DNA of 24,731 nucleotides from Bathymodiolus brooksi thiotrophic gill symbiont (GCF_903642095.1 NZ_CAHJWD020000291.1:1-24731), one strand, 5' to 3'; positions 16,140-24,644 are shown, counted from the stretch's first letter. Translations and numbers: made by a program. The notes: generated by a model not told the origin, from the letters alone.

Positions 16140-17046
16140 TTAATCAGAGGGGGCTCGGACTCCCATCACTTGAACCTCTGCCAAGTATAAAAACGCCGTT
16201 TCGCCAACAAGTTTAAGTGACTCAATTTTCACATAACGACCTGTGATATTAGTCTTAGACAAATCAAGTGTTATTTTTGGATCAGGAGCTTTATAAAATT
16301 CTCTCATATACTTAATCTGAGTGAAACTACTGTTGTCAGAAATAGTAATTCGATAATTTTTCAACCTGCCTCTACAACAGTCAGTTCGATTAAAGATATT
16401 GATTTTTGTAATATAAAATTTACTCTTCAAATCAACATACCACCAAGGGGTTTGTGCTTCAGGTCGAGTTCCAGAAACACTATTGTGCCGATAGTCACCA
16501 TCAGTGTTGCCATCAACAGCCCGTTTGCTAGCAGCTAATGTAGAGGACTGATGAGTAGGCTTCTTCTCTGCTACATTTAATGCATTTTTTGCCCTTATAT
16601 CCTGTGCTTTTATAATACTTGTAGCCGCCATAACTCGAACTTCTGCCAAGGATAAAATTCGCTTACTACTGTCTCCAAGCAGTTCAATTTTAACATAACG
16701 ACCTTTTATGGGATGTGCAGACAGATCAATTGTTTTCTTGGGATTGGGGTGGCTATTAAAATCATTCGTATAACTAGACTTATTAATGCTAAGGTCATTA
16801 AAAATTGTAACCCGATAATTATCCAGCCTGTATTCACAACAGTCAGTGCGATTAAAGATATGAATTTTTGAAATAGGGTATTCTTTTCCTAAATCCACCA
16901 TCCACCAAGGATTTTTTTCTGCTTTAGTGTGAGTAACGCTACTGCCCCCTGATCTGAAGTAGTTACCATCAGTTATATTATCAGCAGCCTTGTGAGAGTT
17001 ATGAGGTGCAGAAGATTGTGTGGTTGGTTTATACAAAGCCACATTT
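16140..17046 (-). other. Tandem fucolectin-type domains of the surface protein
   Basis: Both domains have the eel-fucolectin pattern: NVALYKPTTQSS or its variant, PWWxVDL, FNRTDCC and a final RYVKIE...LAEVxVM strand. Domain 1 keeps the full fucose signature Hx26RxDx4R (H2134, R2161, D2163, R2168, with the paired cysteines C2164-C2165). Domain 2 keeps R2315, D2317, C2318-C2319 and R2322 but has Thr2288 where the His should be. Confidence 0.8.
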
Positions 17047-20000
17047 ATATTTTTTTCTACTGGTTGCTTTATACAGCGCACACTAAATGCAGACTGTTTA
17101 ATGTTAATACCTCTATAAATTTTAGCCTTTCCATCCTCCAATGCTCTTGAGCGAGCGATAGAATCATCATCGATTGATGTTGAAGTCCACATAGTAGACG
17201 CTAGCAAATTAGGGAGACCAGAAGGATTATTGCCTTCTTGTAGAATAGCATTAAAGCCAGTGCCCTTATTCTTTTTGAGTTGAGCACCTTGATCAGTGCC
17301 ACGCCAAGTATTGTCTAAATCTATTGCTTCTTGACTCATACCTAAATAACCTTCTAATTGCTTCCAATCTTCGTCTGTTGGAATGCGCCAATTTTTTGCA
17401 CAAATGCCTTGCGAACCTTCTGCAGTAGCACCCCTCATGGCAGCAGACCAAGCATAGGATTTTCCATATAATTTATCATTATTTAAATCGTCGTAATAAG
17501 AATAAATACCGTTTTCCACACTATTGATGCCGTGACGCATATTTTCAGCTGTCCATATTTGAGTGCCAATTTTAATGGTATTGTATTTAATGCCCCCCAC
17601 TTTCATTACTTCGCTATTCTTGATACAACGCACGCTGAGGCCATTAATTTTACTAGTAATACCATAATAGACTTTAGCTCTTGAGAGTTCTAACGCCAGT
17701 TTCCAAGCCTTTCCAGGATTAGAGTCCAGTTTATTAGAGGACCAAAAATAGGCTTCTTTAAAATTGCTGTAGAATCTATTAAAAATACTCAGATCCTTCC
17801 TCTCAACACCCGTCATGACTGCATTAAACCCACTGGAACCTCCTTCTTTGAGTTGTGTGCCCTGATCGGTGCCACTCCATGCCATATTCAAATTTAATTC
17901 CTTACTATTCATACCCAAATACCTCTCTAATATCTTCCAATCCTGAGTTGTTGGGATATGCCAGCCTGATGCACAAATTCCTTGTGCACCTTCTCTAGTA
18001 GCACCTCTCATAGAGGCAGACCAAGTGTAGTATTTTCCATGTGTTTTGTCATTGCTTATATCATCATTATGGGAATACACACCATTTCCAGCGTTTACGG
18101 AAATACTATTTGTGCCACTGACATGACGCATATTTTCAGTGGTCCATACTTGAGAACCAATTCGAGCGGCACTATATTCAATGCCTTCTGCTTCCATTAC
18201 TTCTGCTTCATCCTTTATGCAACGTACTTGAGCATGTTTCACGCCAAGCGGCGAGCTGTAGTATGTAGAAGACCACAGATAGAAAGGTGTATCACCCTCT
18301 CTTACTATAACATGAGACCCGTTTTTAAGAGAATTCGTCGTCATATAAGGAAACGAAGAGGTTGCCGTTTTGTCATGACTAATATCTATATATTTTTTTA
18401 AAGTTCTCCAATCTTTTTCATCTGGAACATGCCAGCCTGATGCACAAATTCCTTGTGTACTGCCGTCCTCTGAATATTTCAAAGCGGCACCATATTTATA
18501 TAGTTTTCCTTTTAATCCAATATTTTTACTGATATAAGGAGATGTTACGCCATCGCCATGACGCATGCTTTCAGTTGTCCATATTTGAGAGCCAATTCGA
18601 GCGGCACTGTATTTAATACCGCCAACTGTCATTGCTTCACTTTTTATACAACGAACACTATAACCATTAGCATTGGCTGTGTGCACTCTGACAGGGGATC
18701 TTCCTACGATTGACAGCTGAATAGGGTCAGCAAACAGCCACCAAGCAATTGGACGCATCTCTTGCAAAGTTCTATAATCTCTTTTACTTTCATTGAAAGC
18801 ACTGTGTATCCTCATACTACCTGGAGAGAAAACTAAACTTTGCGTATGATAAGATTCAGATTCAACTGGTGTTTTACTCCAATAATACCCCTCAAGTCCT
18901 GCGCTTTTTATGACACCATCATACAATTGACGCTTACCTGCTGCTGGTAATTTTAAGAAACTTTTGAGTGCTGTGGCTCTATCAGATACTGAAACATCCC
19001 CCATTTCATGCTTTAGTTCTTCTATGCTAGGCACTTCAAAACCAGTTGGACAAATGCCATTGCCACTATTATCAGACCAAAATTGAACACGAGAAGAACT
19101 TGCTTTGTCAGCCTTTGTCCAATCATATTTTTGTGTCTCATGGAGTGTATTTCTGTGAAAATAATACCGCGAAAGAGGCTCATTATATATGTCCATATCA
19201 TCTTTTTTATTTGCAATTTGATTTTTATTTGTGAAAAATGTAGTTTTATTTGGCGTAATAGTCTTTGCTTGTTTACGCTGACTATTCATATTTACGCGTT
19301 GTTGGTGTCCATCTTTAGGTCGCCCAAATTGATACAAACTGCCATAACATTCAGCACTTTTATTATCGGCACAAGCTTCACTTGCACCTAGATTTCTATC
19401 TAGCCAAATTCGATTAGTTTTTGGAGAAACAACTGTGTTATAAATCTTCCCCTTAAATACTGTGTCAATAACATGAACAGTAAGTGTAGCAACCACATAT
19501 TCTCCATCTAAAGAAGTGGCATAAACTTCTGCCACGCCATTACTAACACCTGTAAGAGTGGCTGTACCTTGTGACCCAGAAATAGTCGCATGATTAGATT
19601 TTACTTTCCACAAGATATCCTGAATAGTGGCGTTATTAGGTGTGATTTCAGCATTGAGTTGAATAACTTCCCCCACTTTAAGAATATTCTTACCTTCTAT
19701 TTGTATGGTGTTATGACTAAGTTCAATGTTGGTAATAGGCACAGCAACAGGGTTCACAGTAATATGAATCGCTGCAACATTTGTACCAAAATCGTTAGTG
19801 GCAGTAATATTGTAGTAGATTCCTGATGTTATTTTATTTGGCTTACCTGAAATTATGCCAGTATTACTGTCAAAAGACAGTCCATTAGTAAGTATCGGGT
19901 TGATAGACCAGTGAGTGGCATTAGCACCAAAATTAGCAAAGGTAACCGGTGTAATGTTTTCACCAATACGCACACTTAACCTATCAACGCTAGGAATAAT

Positions 20001-23000
20001 AATTGGCAAACTAGAAGTGGCATCATTTACACAACGCACACTAAGACCTTGAATACGCTCCTTCGCTAACAATAAGGCACTACCATTATTATCAAGTACA
20101 ATGCCATTGGATAAATATTGGTTAGAAACTACATTAGCAAGATTTTTGGTCCAATAAAAACCTTTATCACCAAGACTTTTTAACTTACCCTTGCCAGTGC
20201 GATAACCACTTAATGGCAATTTTAATAAAGCATTTACTCCTTTTTTCCCAACTGCTGTGCTCGCCTCAATTTCAGCTTTTAACTCAACATCAGTTGGCAT
20301 TCTAAATCCTGCTGGACAAACATTATTAACGCCAGTTTTACCCCAAGCCAATACTCTTTTCTGACCTGATTCGTCAACGCCAGCTGCTGTCCAGTCGCCC
20401 GAATCTGTGCTATCATTAATTATAAAATGACTGTCATTGGGAGTGATACTACTTGCCAAAGTTGTGGTTATTCCCGTATATGCTTTAGATTGATGTCCAT
20501 CGCTGCCTCTACCCCATTGATACAAATCACCATAGCAATCAGCATCTTTAATAGATTTACAAGCTTGAGATGCACCTAAGTTTCTATCCAGCCAAGCTTT
20601 CCCTGTGGCCTCGGATAAAATAATTTCATACAATTTTTTGTCAACAACAATGGTTTTTGAATTAACAACCAGTATTTCAAATCTGCCAACTACAAAACCG
20701 TTATTAGCAACAGCTCTAACACCAGTAATTCCTTCTTTAAGTCCAGTAATCTCACCTGTTTTACTGTCAATCTTTATAGTCTTAGCATCATCTGTCAACC
20801 ATGAAAGGGTTTTGTCACTTGCATCGCTAGGGCTAGTAGTCGCAATAAGTTGGGTGGTTTCGCCGATTTTCAAAATATCTTTACCTGATACTCTAATACT
20901 GTCAACAAATACTGGTGAAACTTTAATATACACGGCAACAGTGCTTTCGCCTTGACCATTGGTGGCAGTAATTTCATATTTTGTTCTACTTTGAAGTTTG
21001 TTAGGGGTTCCTGAAATCGTGCCTGTTTTAGTGTCAAACACCAAACCATTATTAAGTGCTGGCTTAATTGCCCAACCGCTAATCAGCCCTGATGAAAAAT
21101 TTAAAACCTTAACAGGTAATTTCATTGGCCTACCAATCTGAATATCATTCTCAACACTGGTGGAAACCACCAAGGCTGGAATAGTGTTGTCTTGAACACA
21201 GCGCACACTAGAAGCAATGTTATAATTTATATCGCCACGCCATAAATCTAGTGCTGTATCAGCAATGATAAAATTATGTTCAGGATCAGTTGAAGGTCTC
21301 ATGATAGTAATTCCAATACTATTAACCTTAGGATCAACCATAAGTTCTTTTAATGTTTTGTGAGTGCTTATTTCATTTTTAGAAGTAAAAATAGCCAATG
21401 CTTTAGCTGAAATACGCTTAGAGTTACGAATGAAATCTTTAATTTCAATACTGTCAATTTTATATTCTGCACCCAAATCAATAGCTACCCATCCGTTATC
21501 CGAATCCTTGATACTTAAAAAACCAGTGCTTATTTTACCATCAACAATGTTTTTTACATCTGTCGAATTGAAAACCCTATAAGCTACATTATTCTTTTGG
21601 GATTTCATAATGTCACCGTTGTTAACAGTGCTTAACTTTGTTGTAGAAAAGGAAACAGGGGGCTCAAAAGTTGAGCTTTCCTCGTAGGATGTTGTTTTTT
21701 TCTTGAGTGCGATGTTCTCACCCTTATGCATCACTTCCACTTCACCTATTGCCATTTTACCAATAATGGCTTGCTTAATCAATATAAAACGCGTCTTGGG
21801 TACAGGTATGGTTGAGATTTTACGACCAGAAAAATGCTTTGATGTGGATTTACTAGAACTAACAAAATAAGCTTCTTTGTCTTTTTCATGAAAACTACCA
21901 TCGTTCTTAAAAAATCCTAATAATTCTGCATTAAATCGACCTTGATGGAGTATGCTAGCCTGATTTCTACCACGATAAGCATTGTTTTTATCTTGCTGGG
22001 CTTTGCTCATGTGAATAAAGCCTTCTAATTTTTTCCAATCTGCATCAGTCGGAATATGCCAACCTGTTGCACAAATACCTTGTGAACCTTCTTTGGTTTC
22101 TTTATTCATGGCAGAAAACCAATCATAATATCTAATATCCTTGTCTTCTCCAGAAAAAATACCTTCTGTGTGTTTGACTGAAAAATGACGCATATTTTCA
22201 ACAGTCCATACTTGTGAACCGAAGATGTGGGTTTTATAATCAATCACTCCAACGCCCATAGGTTTTGGGCGATAGCTAATATTCGAACCCGAACCATTTC
22301 CTGATCCATTTCCTGATCCGCTTCCTGAGCCCGACCCACTTCCACTTCCCGACCCACTTCCTGATCCTGATCCCGATCCATCTTTCGAACCATTTTTTGA
22401 GTTACTACCTCTCCTTGCTGATAATTTAGTTGGTGTCCAAACACGAGAAAAACCTATAAATCTATATGATTCTTCCTGCCCTGTGATCTGACTGTTAATC
22501 ATCAATTTTCCAGAAAAGTTGTGTCCTATATAAGAACCTTCAAGAGAAATATCGGCAAAAGTAAGGCTACCTTTAGAGCGGTTCGCCTGTAACGAAGTGG
22601 CATTGTAATCCCAAGTTAACTGTCTGTCTTTAAATTTAGCACTATAAATGGGGACATTGTTTATAAAAACAGAGCCATCCACAACTTTACCGTTTTCAAC
22701 CTTGGCGCCATTCGTTATAAAAAGTGTGAATGTTTGACCTCTGTCATTAAATTTCAAATTGGTAGGATATTTTCCAACCCAAAAAAACAAATTCTCAGCT
22801 CTTAATTTTTTAAGTACAGCGAAAATTGATTCTACATCGCATTTATAACACTTTGTATCTAAAAAATCGTTAAGCACTTTAAAATTGTCGTTAAGCGATA
22901 ACGATGTATGTAGGTGTTTAAGGAATTCTACATATGCACCATGGTTTTTAAACATATTTGCCACAAACGCCTTGGACATAAGTTTAGAAAGTGTAGCAGC

Positions 23001-23330
23001 ATCATGGGTGCCTGGTACTGGTATTGGTATTGGTGCTGGTGTTGGTGCTGGTCCAGCAAGGGGTTCATCTGATGATGTATCGTTTGGTGGCAGGGGTGTA
23101 CTGCCTGGTATTGAGTCAATGGAGGTAGTAGGGTCATAAGGAGTGAATATTGGAGTTGATCCACCTGACCCTGAACCAATAGAATTAGGGTCATAAGGAG
23201 TGAATATTGGCACGAAAGATGTGTTTGCGATATTAGAATGGAACGGGTTTTCTAATGATTTTGCCGATATCCCAATACCTGACAATCCATAAATAAATAA
23301 ACCAATAATTAGTGTCTTCACTGTTTGCAT
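16140..23330 (-). CDS. Giant modular surface protein: FISUMP, Ig-like, discoidin and fucolectin domains
   Basis: The protein has 2396 residues. A signal peptide (1-23, ISA|KS) is followed by a Pro/Gly/Ser-rich segment with a repeated IFTPYDP (24-95), an unknown domain (about 100-300) and a Gly-Ser linker (318-349). Six FISUMP-type domains (Fibrobacter succinogenes major paralogous domain) show IGSQVWTxENMRH, GICASGWHIPT and SVRC; they begin near 358, 897, 1290, 1567, 1711 and 1909. The first holds a discoidin-like insert (about 535-700). Two pairs of putative Ig and BIG2 domains lie at about 715-890 and 1105-1287. Two fucolectin-type (F5/8-related) domains end the protein (about 2095-2238 and 2248-2396). 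No C-terminal beta-barrel, LPxTG or type I secretion repeats are visible, so its way through the outer membrane is unclear. A lectin/adhesin role is inferred from the domains. Confidence 0.88.
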   Translation of the reverse strand: MQTVKTLIIGLFIYGLSGIGISAKSLENPFHSNIANTSFVPIFTPYDPNSIGSGSGGSTPIFTPYDPTTSIDSIPGSTPLPPNDTSSDEPLAGPAPTPAPIPIPVPGTHDAATLSKLMSKAFVANMFKNHGAYVEFLKHLHTSLSLNDNFKVLNDFLDTKCYKCDVESIFAVLKKLRAENLFFWVGKYPTNLKFNDRGQTFTLFITNGAKVENGKVVDGSVFINNVPIYSAKFKDRQLTWDYNATSLQANRSKGSLTFADISLEGSYIGHNFSGKLMINSQITGQEESYRFIGFSRVWTPTKLSARRGSNSKNGSKDGSGSGSGSGSGSGSGSGSGSGSGNGSGNGSGSNISYRPKPMGVGVIDYKTHIFGSQVWTVENMRHFSVKHTEGIFSGEDKDIRYYDWFSAMNKETKEGSQGICATGWHIPTDADWKKLEGFIHMSKAQQDKNNAYRGRNQASILHQGRFNAELLGFFKNDGSFHEKDKEAYFVSSSKSTSKHFSGRKISTIPVPKTRFILIKQAIIGKMAIGEVEVMHKGENIALKKKTTSYEESSTFEPPVSFSTTKLSTVNNGDIMKSQKNNVAYRVFNSTDVKNIVDGKISTGFLSIKDSDNGWVAIDLGAEYKIDSIEIKDFIRNSKRISAKALAIFTSKNEISTHKTLKELMVDPKVNSIGITIMRPSTDPEHNFIIADTALDLWRGDINYNIASSVRCVQDNTIPALVVSTSVENDIQIGRPMKLPVKVLNFSSGLISGWAIKPALNNGLVFDTKTGTISGTPNKLQSRTKYEITATNGQGESTVAVYIKVSPVFVDSIRVSGKDILKIGETTQLIATTSPSDASDKTLSWLTDDAKTIKIDSKTGEITGLKEGITGVRAVANNGFVVGRFEILVVNSKTIVVDKKLYEIILSEATGKAWLDRNLGASQACKSIKDADCYGDLYQWGRGSDGHQSKAYTGITTTLASSITPNDSHFIINDSTDSGDWTAAGVDESGQKRVLAWGKTGVNNVCPAGFRMPTDVELKAEIEASTAVGKKGVNALLKLPLSGYRTGKGKLKSLGDKGFYWTKNLANVVSNQYLSNGIVLDNNGSALLLAKERIQGLSVRCVNDATSSLPIIIPSVDRLSVRIGENITPVTFANFGANATHWSINPILTNGLSFDSNTGIISGKPNKITSGIYYNITATNDFGTNVAAIHITVNPVAVPITNIELSHNTIQIEGKNILKVGEVIQLNAEITPNNATIQDILWKVKSNHATISGSQGTATLTGVSNGVAEVYATSLDGEYVVATLTVHVIDTVFKGKIYNTVVSPKTNRIWLDRNLGASEACADNKSAECYGSLYQFGRPKDGHQQRVNMNSQRKQAKTITPNKTTFFTNKNQIANKKDDMDIYNEPLSRYYFHRNTLHETQKYDWTKADKASSSRVQFWSDNSGNGICPTGFEVPSIEELKHEMGDVSVSDRATALKSFLKLPAAGKRQLYDGVIKSAGLEGYYWSKTPVESESYHTQSLVFSPGSMRIHSAFNESKRDYRTLQEMRPIAWWLFADPIQLSIVGRSPVRVHTANANGYSVRCIKSEAMTVGGIKYSAARIGSQIWTTESMRHGDGVTSPYISKNIGLKGKLYKYGAALKYSEDGSTQGICASGWHVPDEKDWRTLKKYIDISHDKTATSSFPYMTTNSLKNGSHVIVREGDTPFYLWSSTYYSSPLGVKHAQVRCIKDEAEVMEAEGIEYSAARIGSQVWTTENMRHVSGTNSISVNAGNGVYSHNDDISNDKTHGKYYTWSASMRGATREGAQGICASGWHIPTTQDWKILERYLGMNSKELNLNMAWSGTDQGTQLKEGGSSGFNAVMTGVERKDLSIFNRFYSNFKEAYFWSSNKLDSNPGKAWKLALELSRAKVYYGITSKINGLSVRCIKNSEVMKVGGIKYNTIKIGTQIWTAENMRHGINSVENGIYSYYDDLNNDKLYGKSYAWSAAMRGATAEGSQGICAKNWRIPTDEDWKQLEGYLGMSQEAIDLDNTWRGTDQGAQLKKNKGTGFNAILQEGNNPSGLPNLLASTMWTSTSIDDDSIARSRALEDGKAKIYRGINIKQSAFSVRCIKQPVEKNINVALYKPTTQSSAPHNSHKAADNITDGNYFRSGGSSVTHTKAEKNPWWMVDLGKEYPISKIHIFNRTDCCEYRLDNYRVTIFNDLSINKSSYTNDFNSHPNPKKTIDLSAHPIKGRYVKIELLGDSSKRILSLAEVRVMAATSIIKAQDIRAKNALNVAEKKPTHQSSTLAASKRAVDGNTDGDYRHNSVSGTRPEAQTPWWYVDLKSKFYITKINIFNRTDCCRGRLKNYRITISDNSSFTQIKYMREFYKAPDPKITLDLSKTNITGRYVKIESLKLVGETAFLYLAEVQVMGVRAPSD
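17050..18632 (-). repeat. Tandem array of the last three FISUMP domains
   Basis: Three domains follow one another without Ig spacers. Each opens with GG/EGIKYSAARIGSQ-type sequence and closes with VRCIK. The blocks GICASGWHIPT, SAxMRGAT, GTDQG and GFNA recur in the last two. Their similarity suggests recent duplication within the gene. Confidence 0.75.
22284..22379 (-). repeat. Gly-Ser linker repeat
   Basis: Thirty-two codons alternate Gly with Ser (a few Asn), residues 318-349. They use imperfect 6-bp units such as GGATCA, GGAAGT and GGGTCG. It is a flexible tether between the N-terminal domain and the FISUMP region and a likely site of length variation. Confidence 0.85.
23129..23210 (-). 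repeat. 25-bp direct repeat encoding IFTPYDP twice
   Basis: An identical 25-base stretch occurs at 23129-23153 and 23186-23210, exactly 57 bases (19 codons) apart. It encodes the PIFTPYDP unit twice near the N-terminus of the giant surface protein. The exact DNA identity suggests a young duplication. Confidence 0.8.
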
Positions 23331-23341
23331 AATTAATCTCT

Positions 23342-23370
23342 GTTATAAATAGTAAAACTATCTCTGTTAA
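23342..23370 (-). promoter_or_regulatory. Candidate promoter of the giant surface protein
   Basis: On the minus strand TTAACA (23365-23370) is followed after exactly 17 bases by TATAAC (23342-23347); each is one base from consensus. The predicted start of transcription is only a few bases before the ATG at 23330, so the mRNA would be nearly leaderless. The unit TAACAGAGAT is duplicated here (23336-23345 and 23360-23369). Confidence 0.45.
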
Positions 23371-23397
23371 AAAATTAAAATTACATCGTAATTTTAA
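23369..23397 (-). terminator. AT-rich terminator after the EPIYA-protein gene
   Basis: On the minus strand TTAAAATTAC-GAT-GTAATTTTAA is a perfect 10-bp stem with a 3-base loop, followed by six T. It stands about 120 bases after the stop of the upstream gene. The stem has few G-C pairs, so it may be leaky. Confidence 0.5.
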
Positions 23398-23515
23398 AAA
23401 TAATAGGCTTCTTTAAAAAATAATAAACCTAGTTAAGTGCGTTATTCCTTTTATTTACATTAAATCGGATTCAATAAGTAGCTAAATATAACACTTTTAG
23501 TTACTTGTTTTGTGT

Positions 23516-24637
23516 CTAACAATCTGATGTCTCTACATCTTTATCATTGTCTAGTTGTTGCGAGTTATTCCACTCGTTCACATCTGTGTAATTGGAGGGA
23601 ACCCTGATAGTAACATTTGCTTCAACAGGAATACCTGGATCAGCAAACGATTCCTCTGGAAAATATTCCCCTATGTTTGCCCCGTCCATATCGTCGAGCT
23701 CAATCTCTTCAATAATATTTTCTTTAACATTACTCACTTGATCACTAAAATCATCAAAATTTGTTTCTTCTATTTGGTCTGGTTCTTCTACTCGGTCTGA
23801 TTCTTCTATACTTTCATTCTTCCACTTATTTCTAAACATTTTTTTTCTTACTTGGGCATATATAGGTTCGCCTGCGTCACCACCTGCACCGCCGCCACCT
23901 ATTTCATCATCTACATGAGGAGGGTTAGGTGATTGACCTGGAGGAATCGCATCTTCGACTGTTGCATAATGACTCTCCTCAATTGGAAGTTCGTCTAGAG
24001 GTTTGGGTAGTGAATAATCTAATTCTGTCATGTTCATGTCTGAGGATGAAGAAGGTAAAATTTCAGGGTTATAATCATTGCGTATTACATTAAACTCAGA
24101 GACAGTAGCATAGCCCCCGTCATCTCCAAAAAATTCTTGGTTAGCAATGCCTCGTATTTCTCCTCCTAAAGTATCTATTCCTGTGTCCGAATTCAGATCT
24201 ATTTCTACCATATCATCTGTCTCTGGTACAGGTGGGCGTAAAGGTGGTGGCTCTAGAACTGGCTTAATTATGCCGGGTTTACAACACCTGTAAATATAGT
24301 AGCCACCAGCGGAAGTAGTTGCAAAGCCTATTGTGGCGAGAGGGACAGCCCATGCGGCTGGCGATATGTTTGTGGATTTGTTGTCTTTGAAAACACAGCC
24401 TCCAGAAAAAGTATCTGGAGTCTCTGGAGTCTCTGAAGGCTCTGGATTCTTCACCAACTTAGGCATCTCCTTATATCCATTATCACATCTGCAACTGGAT
24501 TTGGTATAGATAGAATTAGCAATATCCTCGCCACCTATTTTAAGACACTGAACATCAGCACCAGCAGCCAATACACTAAAACTACCGAAAAGTAACAAAC
24601 TCAAAATACTTAACTTTATTGTTCTCATTGTTCTCAT
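23516..24637 (-). CDS. Receptor-like membrane protein with EPIYA and YATV tyrosine motifs
   Basis: No family is recognised as a whole. From the ATG at 24637 the protein has 373 residues. A signal peptide (1-24, ends VLA) leads to a small Cys-rich ectodomain (C31, C49, C51, C81; CRCDNGY resembles an EGF-like loop). One membrane helix follows (about 92-116), then CC (118-119) and a Pro-rich stretch (EPPPLRPPVP). The tail of about 230 residues is very acidic. It carries GGYATVSEF (Y176), SHYATVEDA (Y224) and GEPIYAQVRKK (Y260). EPIYA is the motif phosphorylated by host kinases in Helicobacter CagA and other effectors, and YATVED is close to the CagA YATIDD SHP2-binding type. Y189, Y208 and Y325 are further possible sites. 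An effector or receptor-mimic role is inference; delivery into a host cell is not explained by the signal peptide. Confidence 0.8.
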   Translation of the reverse strand: MRTMRTIKLSILSLLLFGSFSVLAAGADVQCLKIGGEDIANSIYTKSSCRCDNGYKEMPKLVKNPEPSETPETPDTFSGGCVFKDNKSTNISPAAWAVPLATIGFATTSAGGYYIYRCCKPGIIKPVLEPPPLRPPVPETDDMVEIDLNSDTGIDTLGGEIRGIANQEFFGDDGGYATVSEFNVIRNDYNPEILPSSSSDMNMTELDYSLPKPLDELPIEESHYATVEDAIPPGQSPNPPHVDDEIGGGGAGGDAGEPIYAQVRKKMFRNKWKNESIEESDRVEEPDQIEETNFDDFSDQVSNVKENIIEEIELDDMDGANIGEYFPEESFADPGIPVEANVTIRVPSNYTDVNEWNNSQQLDNDKDVETSDC

Positions 24638-24644
24638 TGTTCTC
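24618..24644 (-). repeat. Three 9-bp tandem repeats over the start codon
   Basis: GAGAACAAT is repeated three times without change. The array spans part of the ribosome binding site, the ATG at 24637 and a second in-frame ATG at 24628, giving an MRTMRT N-terminus. Slippage would change the number of starts in steps of three codons without shifting frame. Confidence 0.75.

Noticed and set aside
17982..18401. 139-codon plus-strand open frame inside the giant surface protein gene
   Set aside because: It lies antisense to two FISUMP repeats; its composition mirrors the repeats and it has no family features.
22284..22379. Possible CRISPR-like or satellite array
   Set aside because: The repeats are short 6-bp coding units in frame with Gly-Ser codons and have no spacers; they are a protein linker.
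23516..24637. Lipoprotein reading of the EPIYA protein
   Set aside because: The first cysteine after the signal peptide is seven residues past the predicted cleavage site, and no lipobox (L-x-G/A-C) is present.
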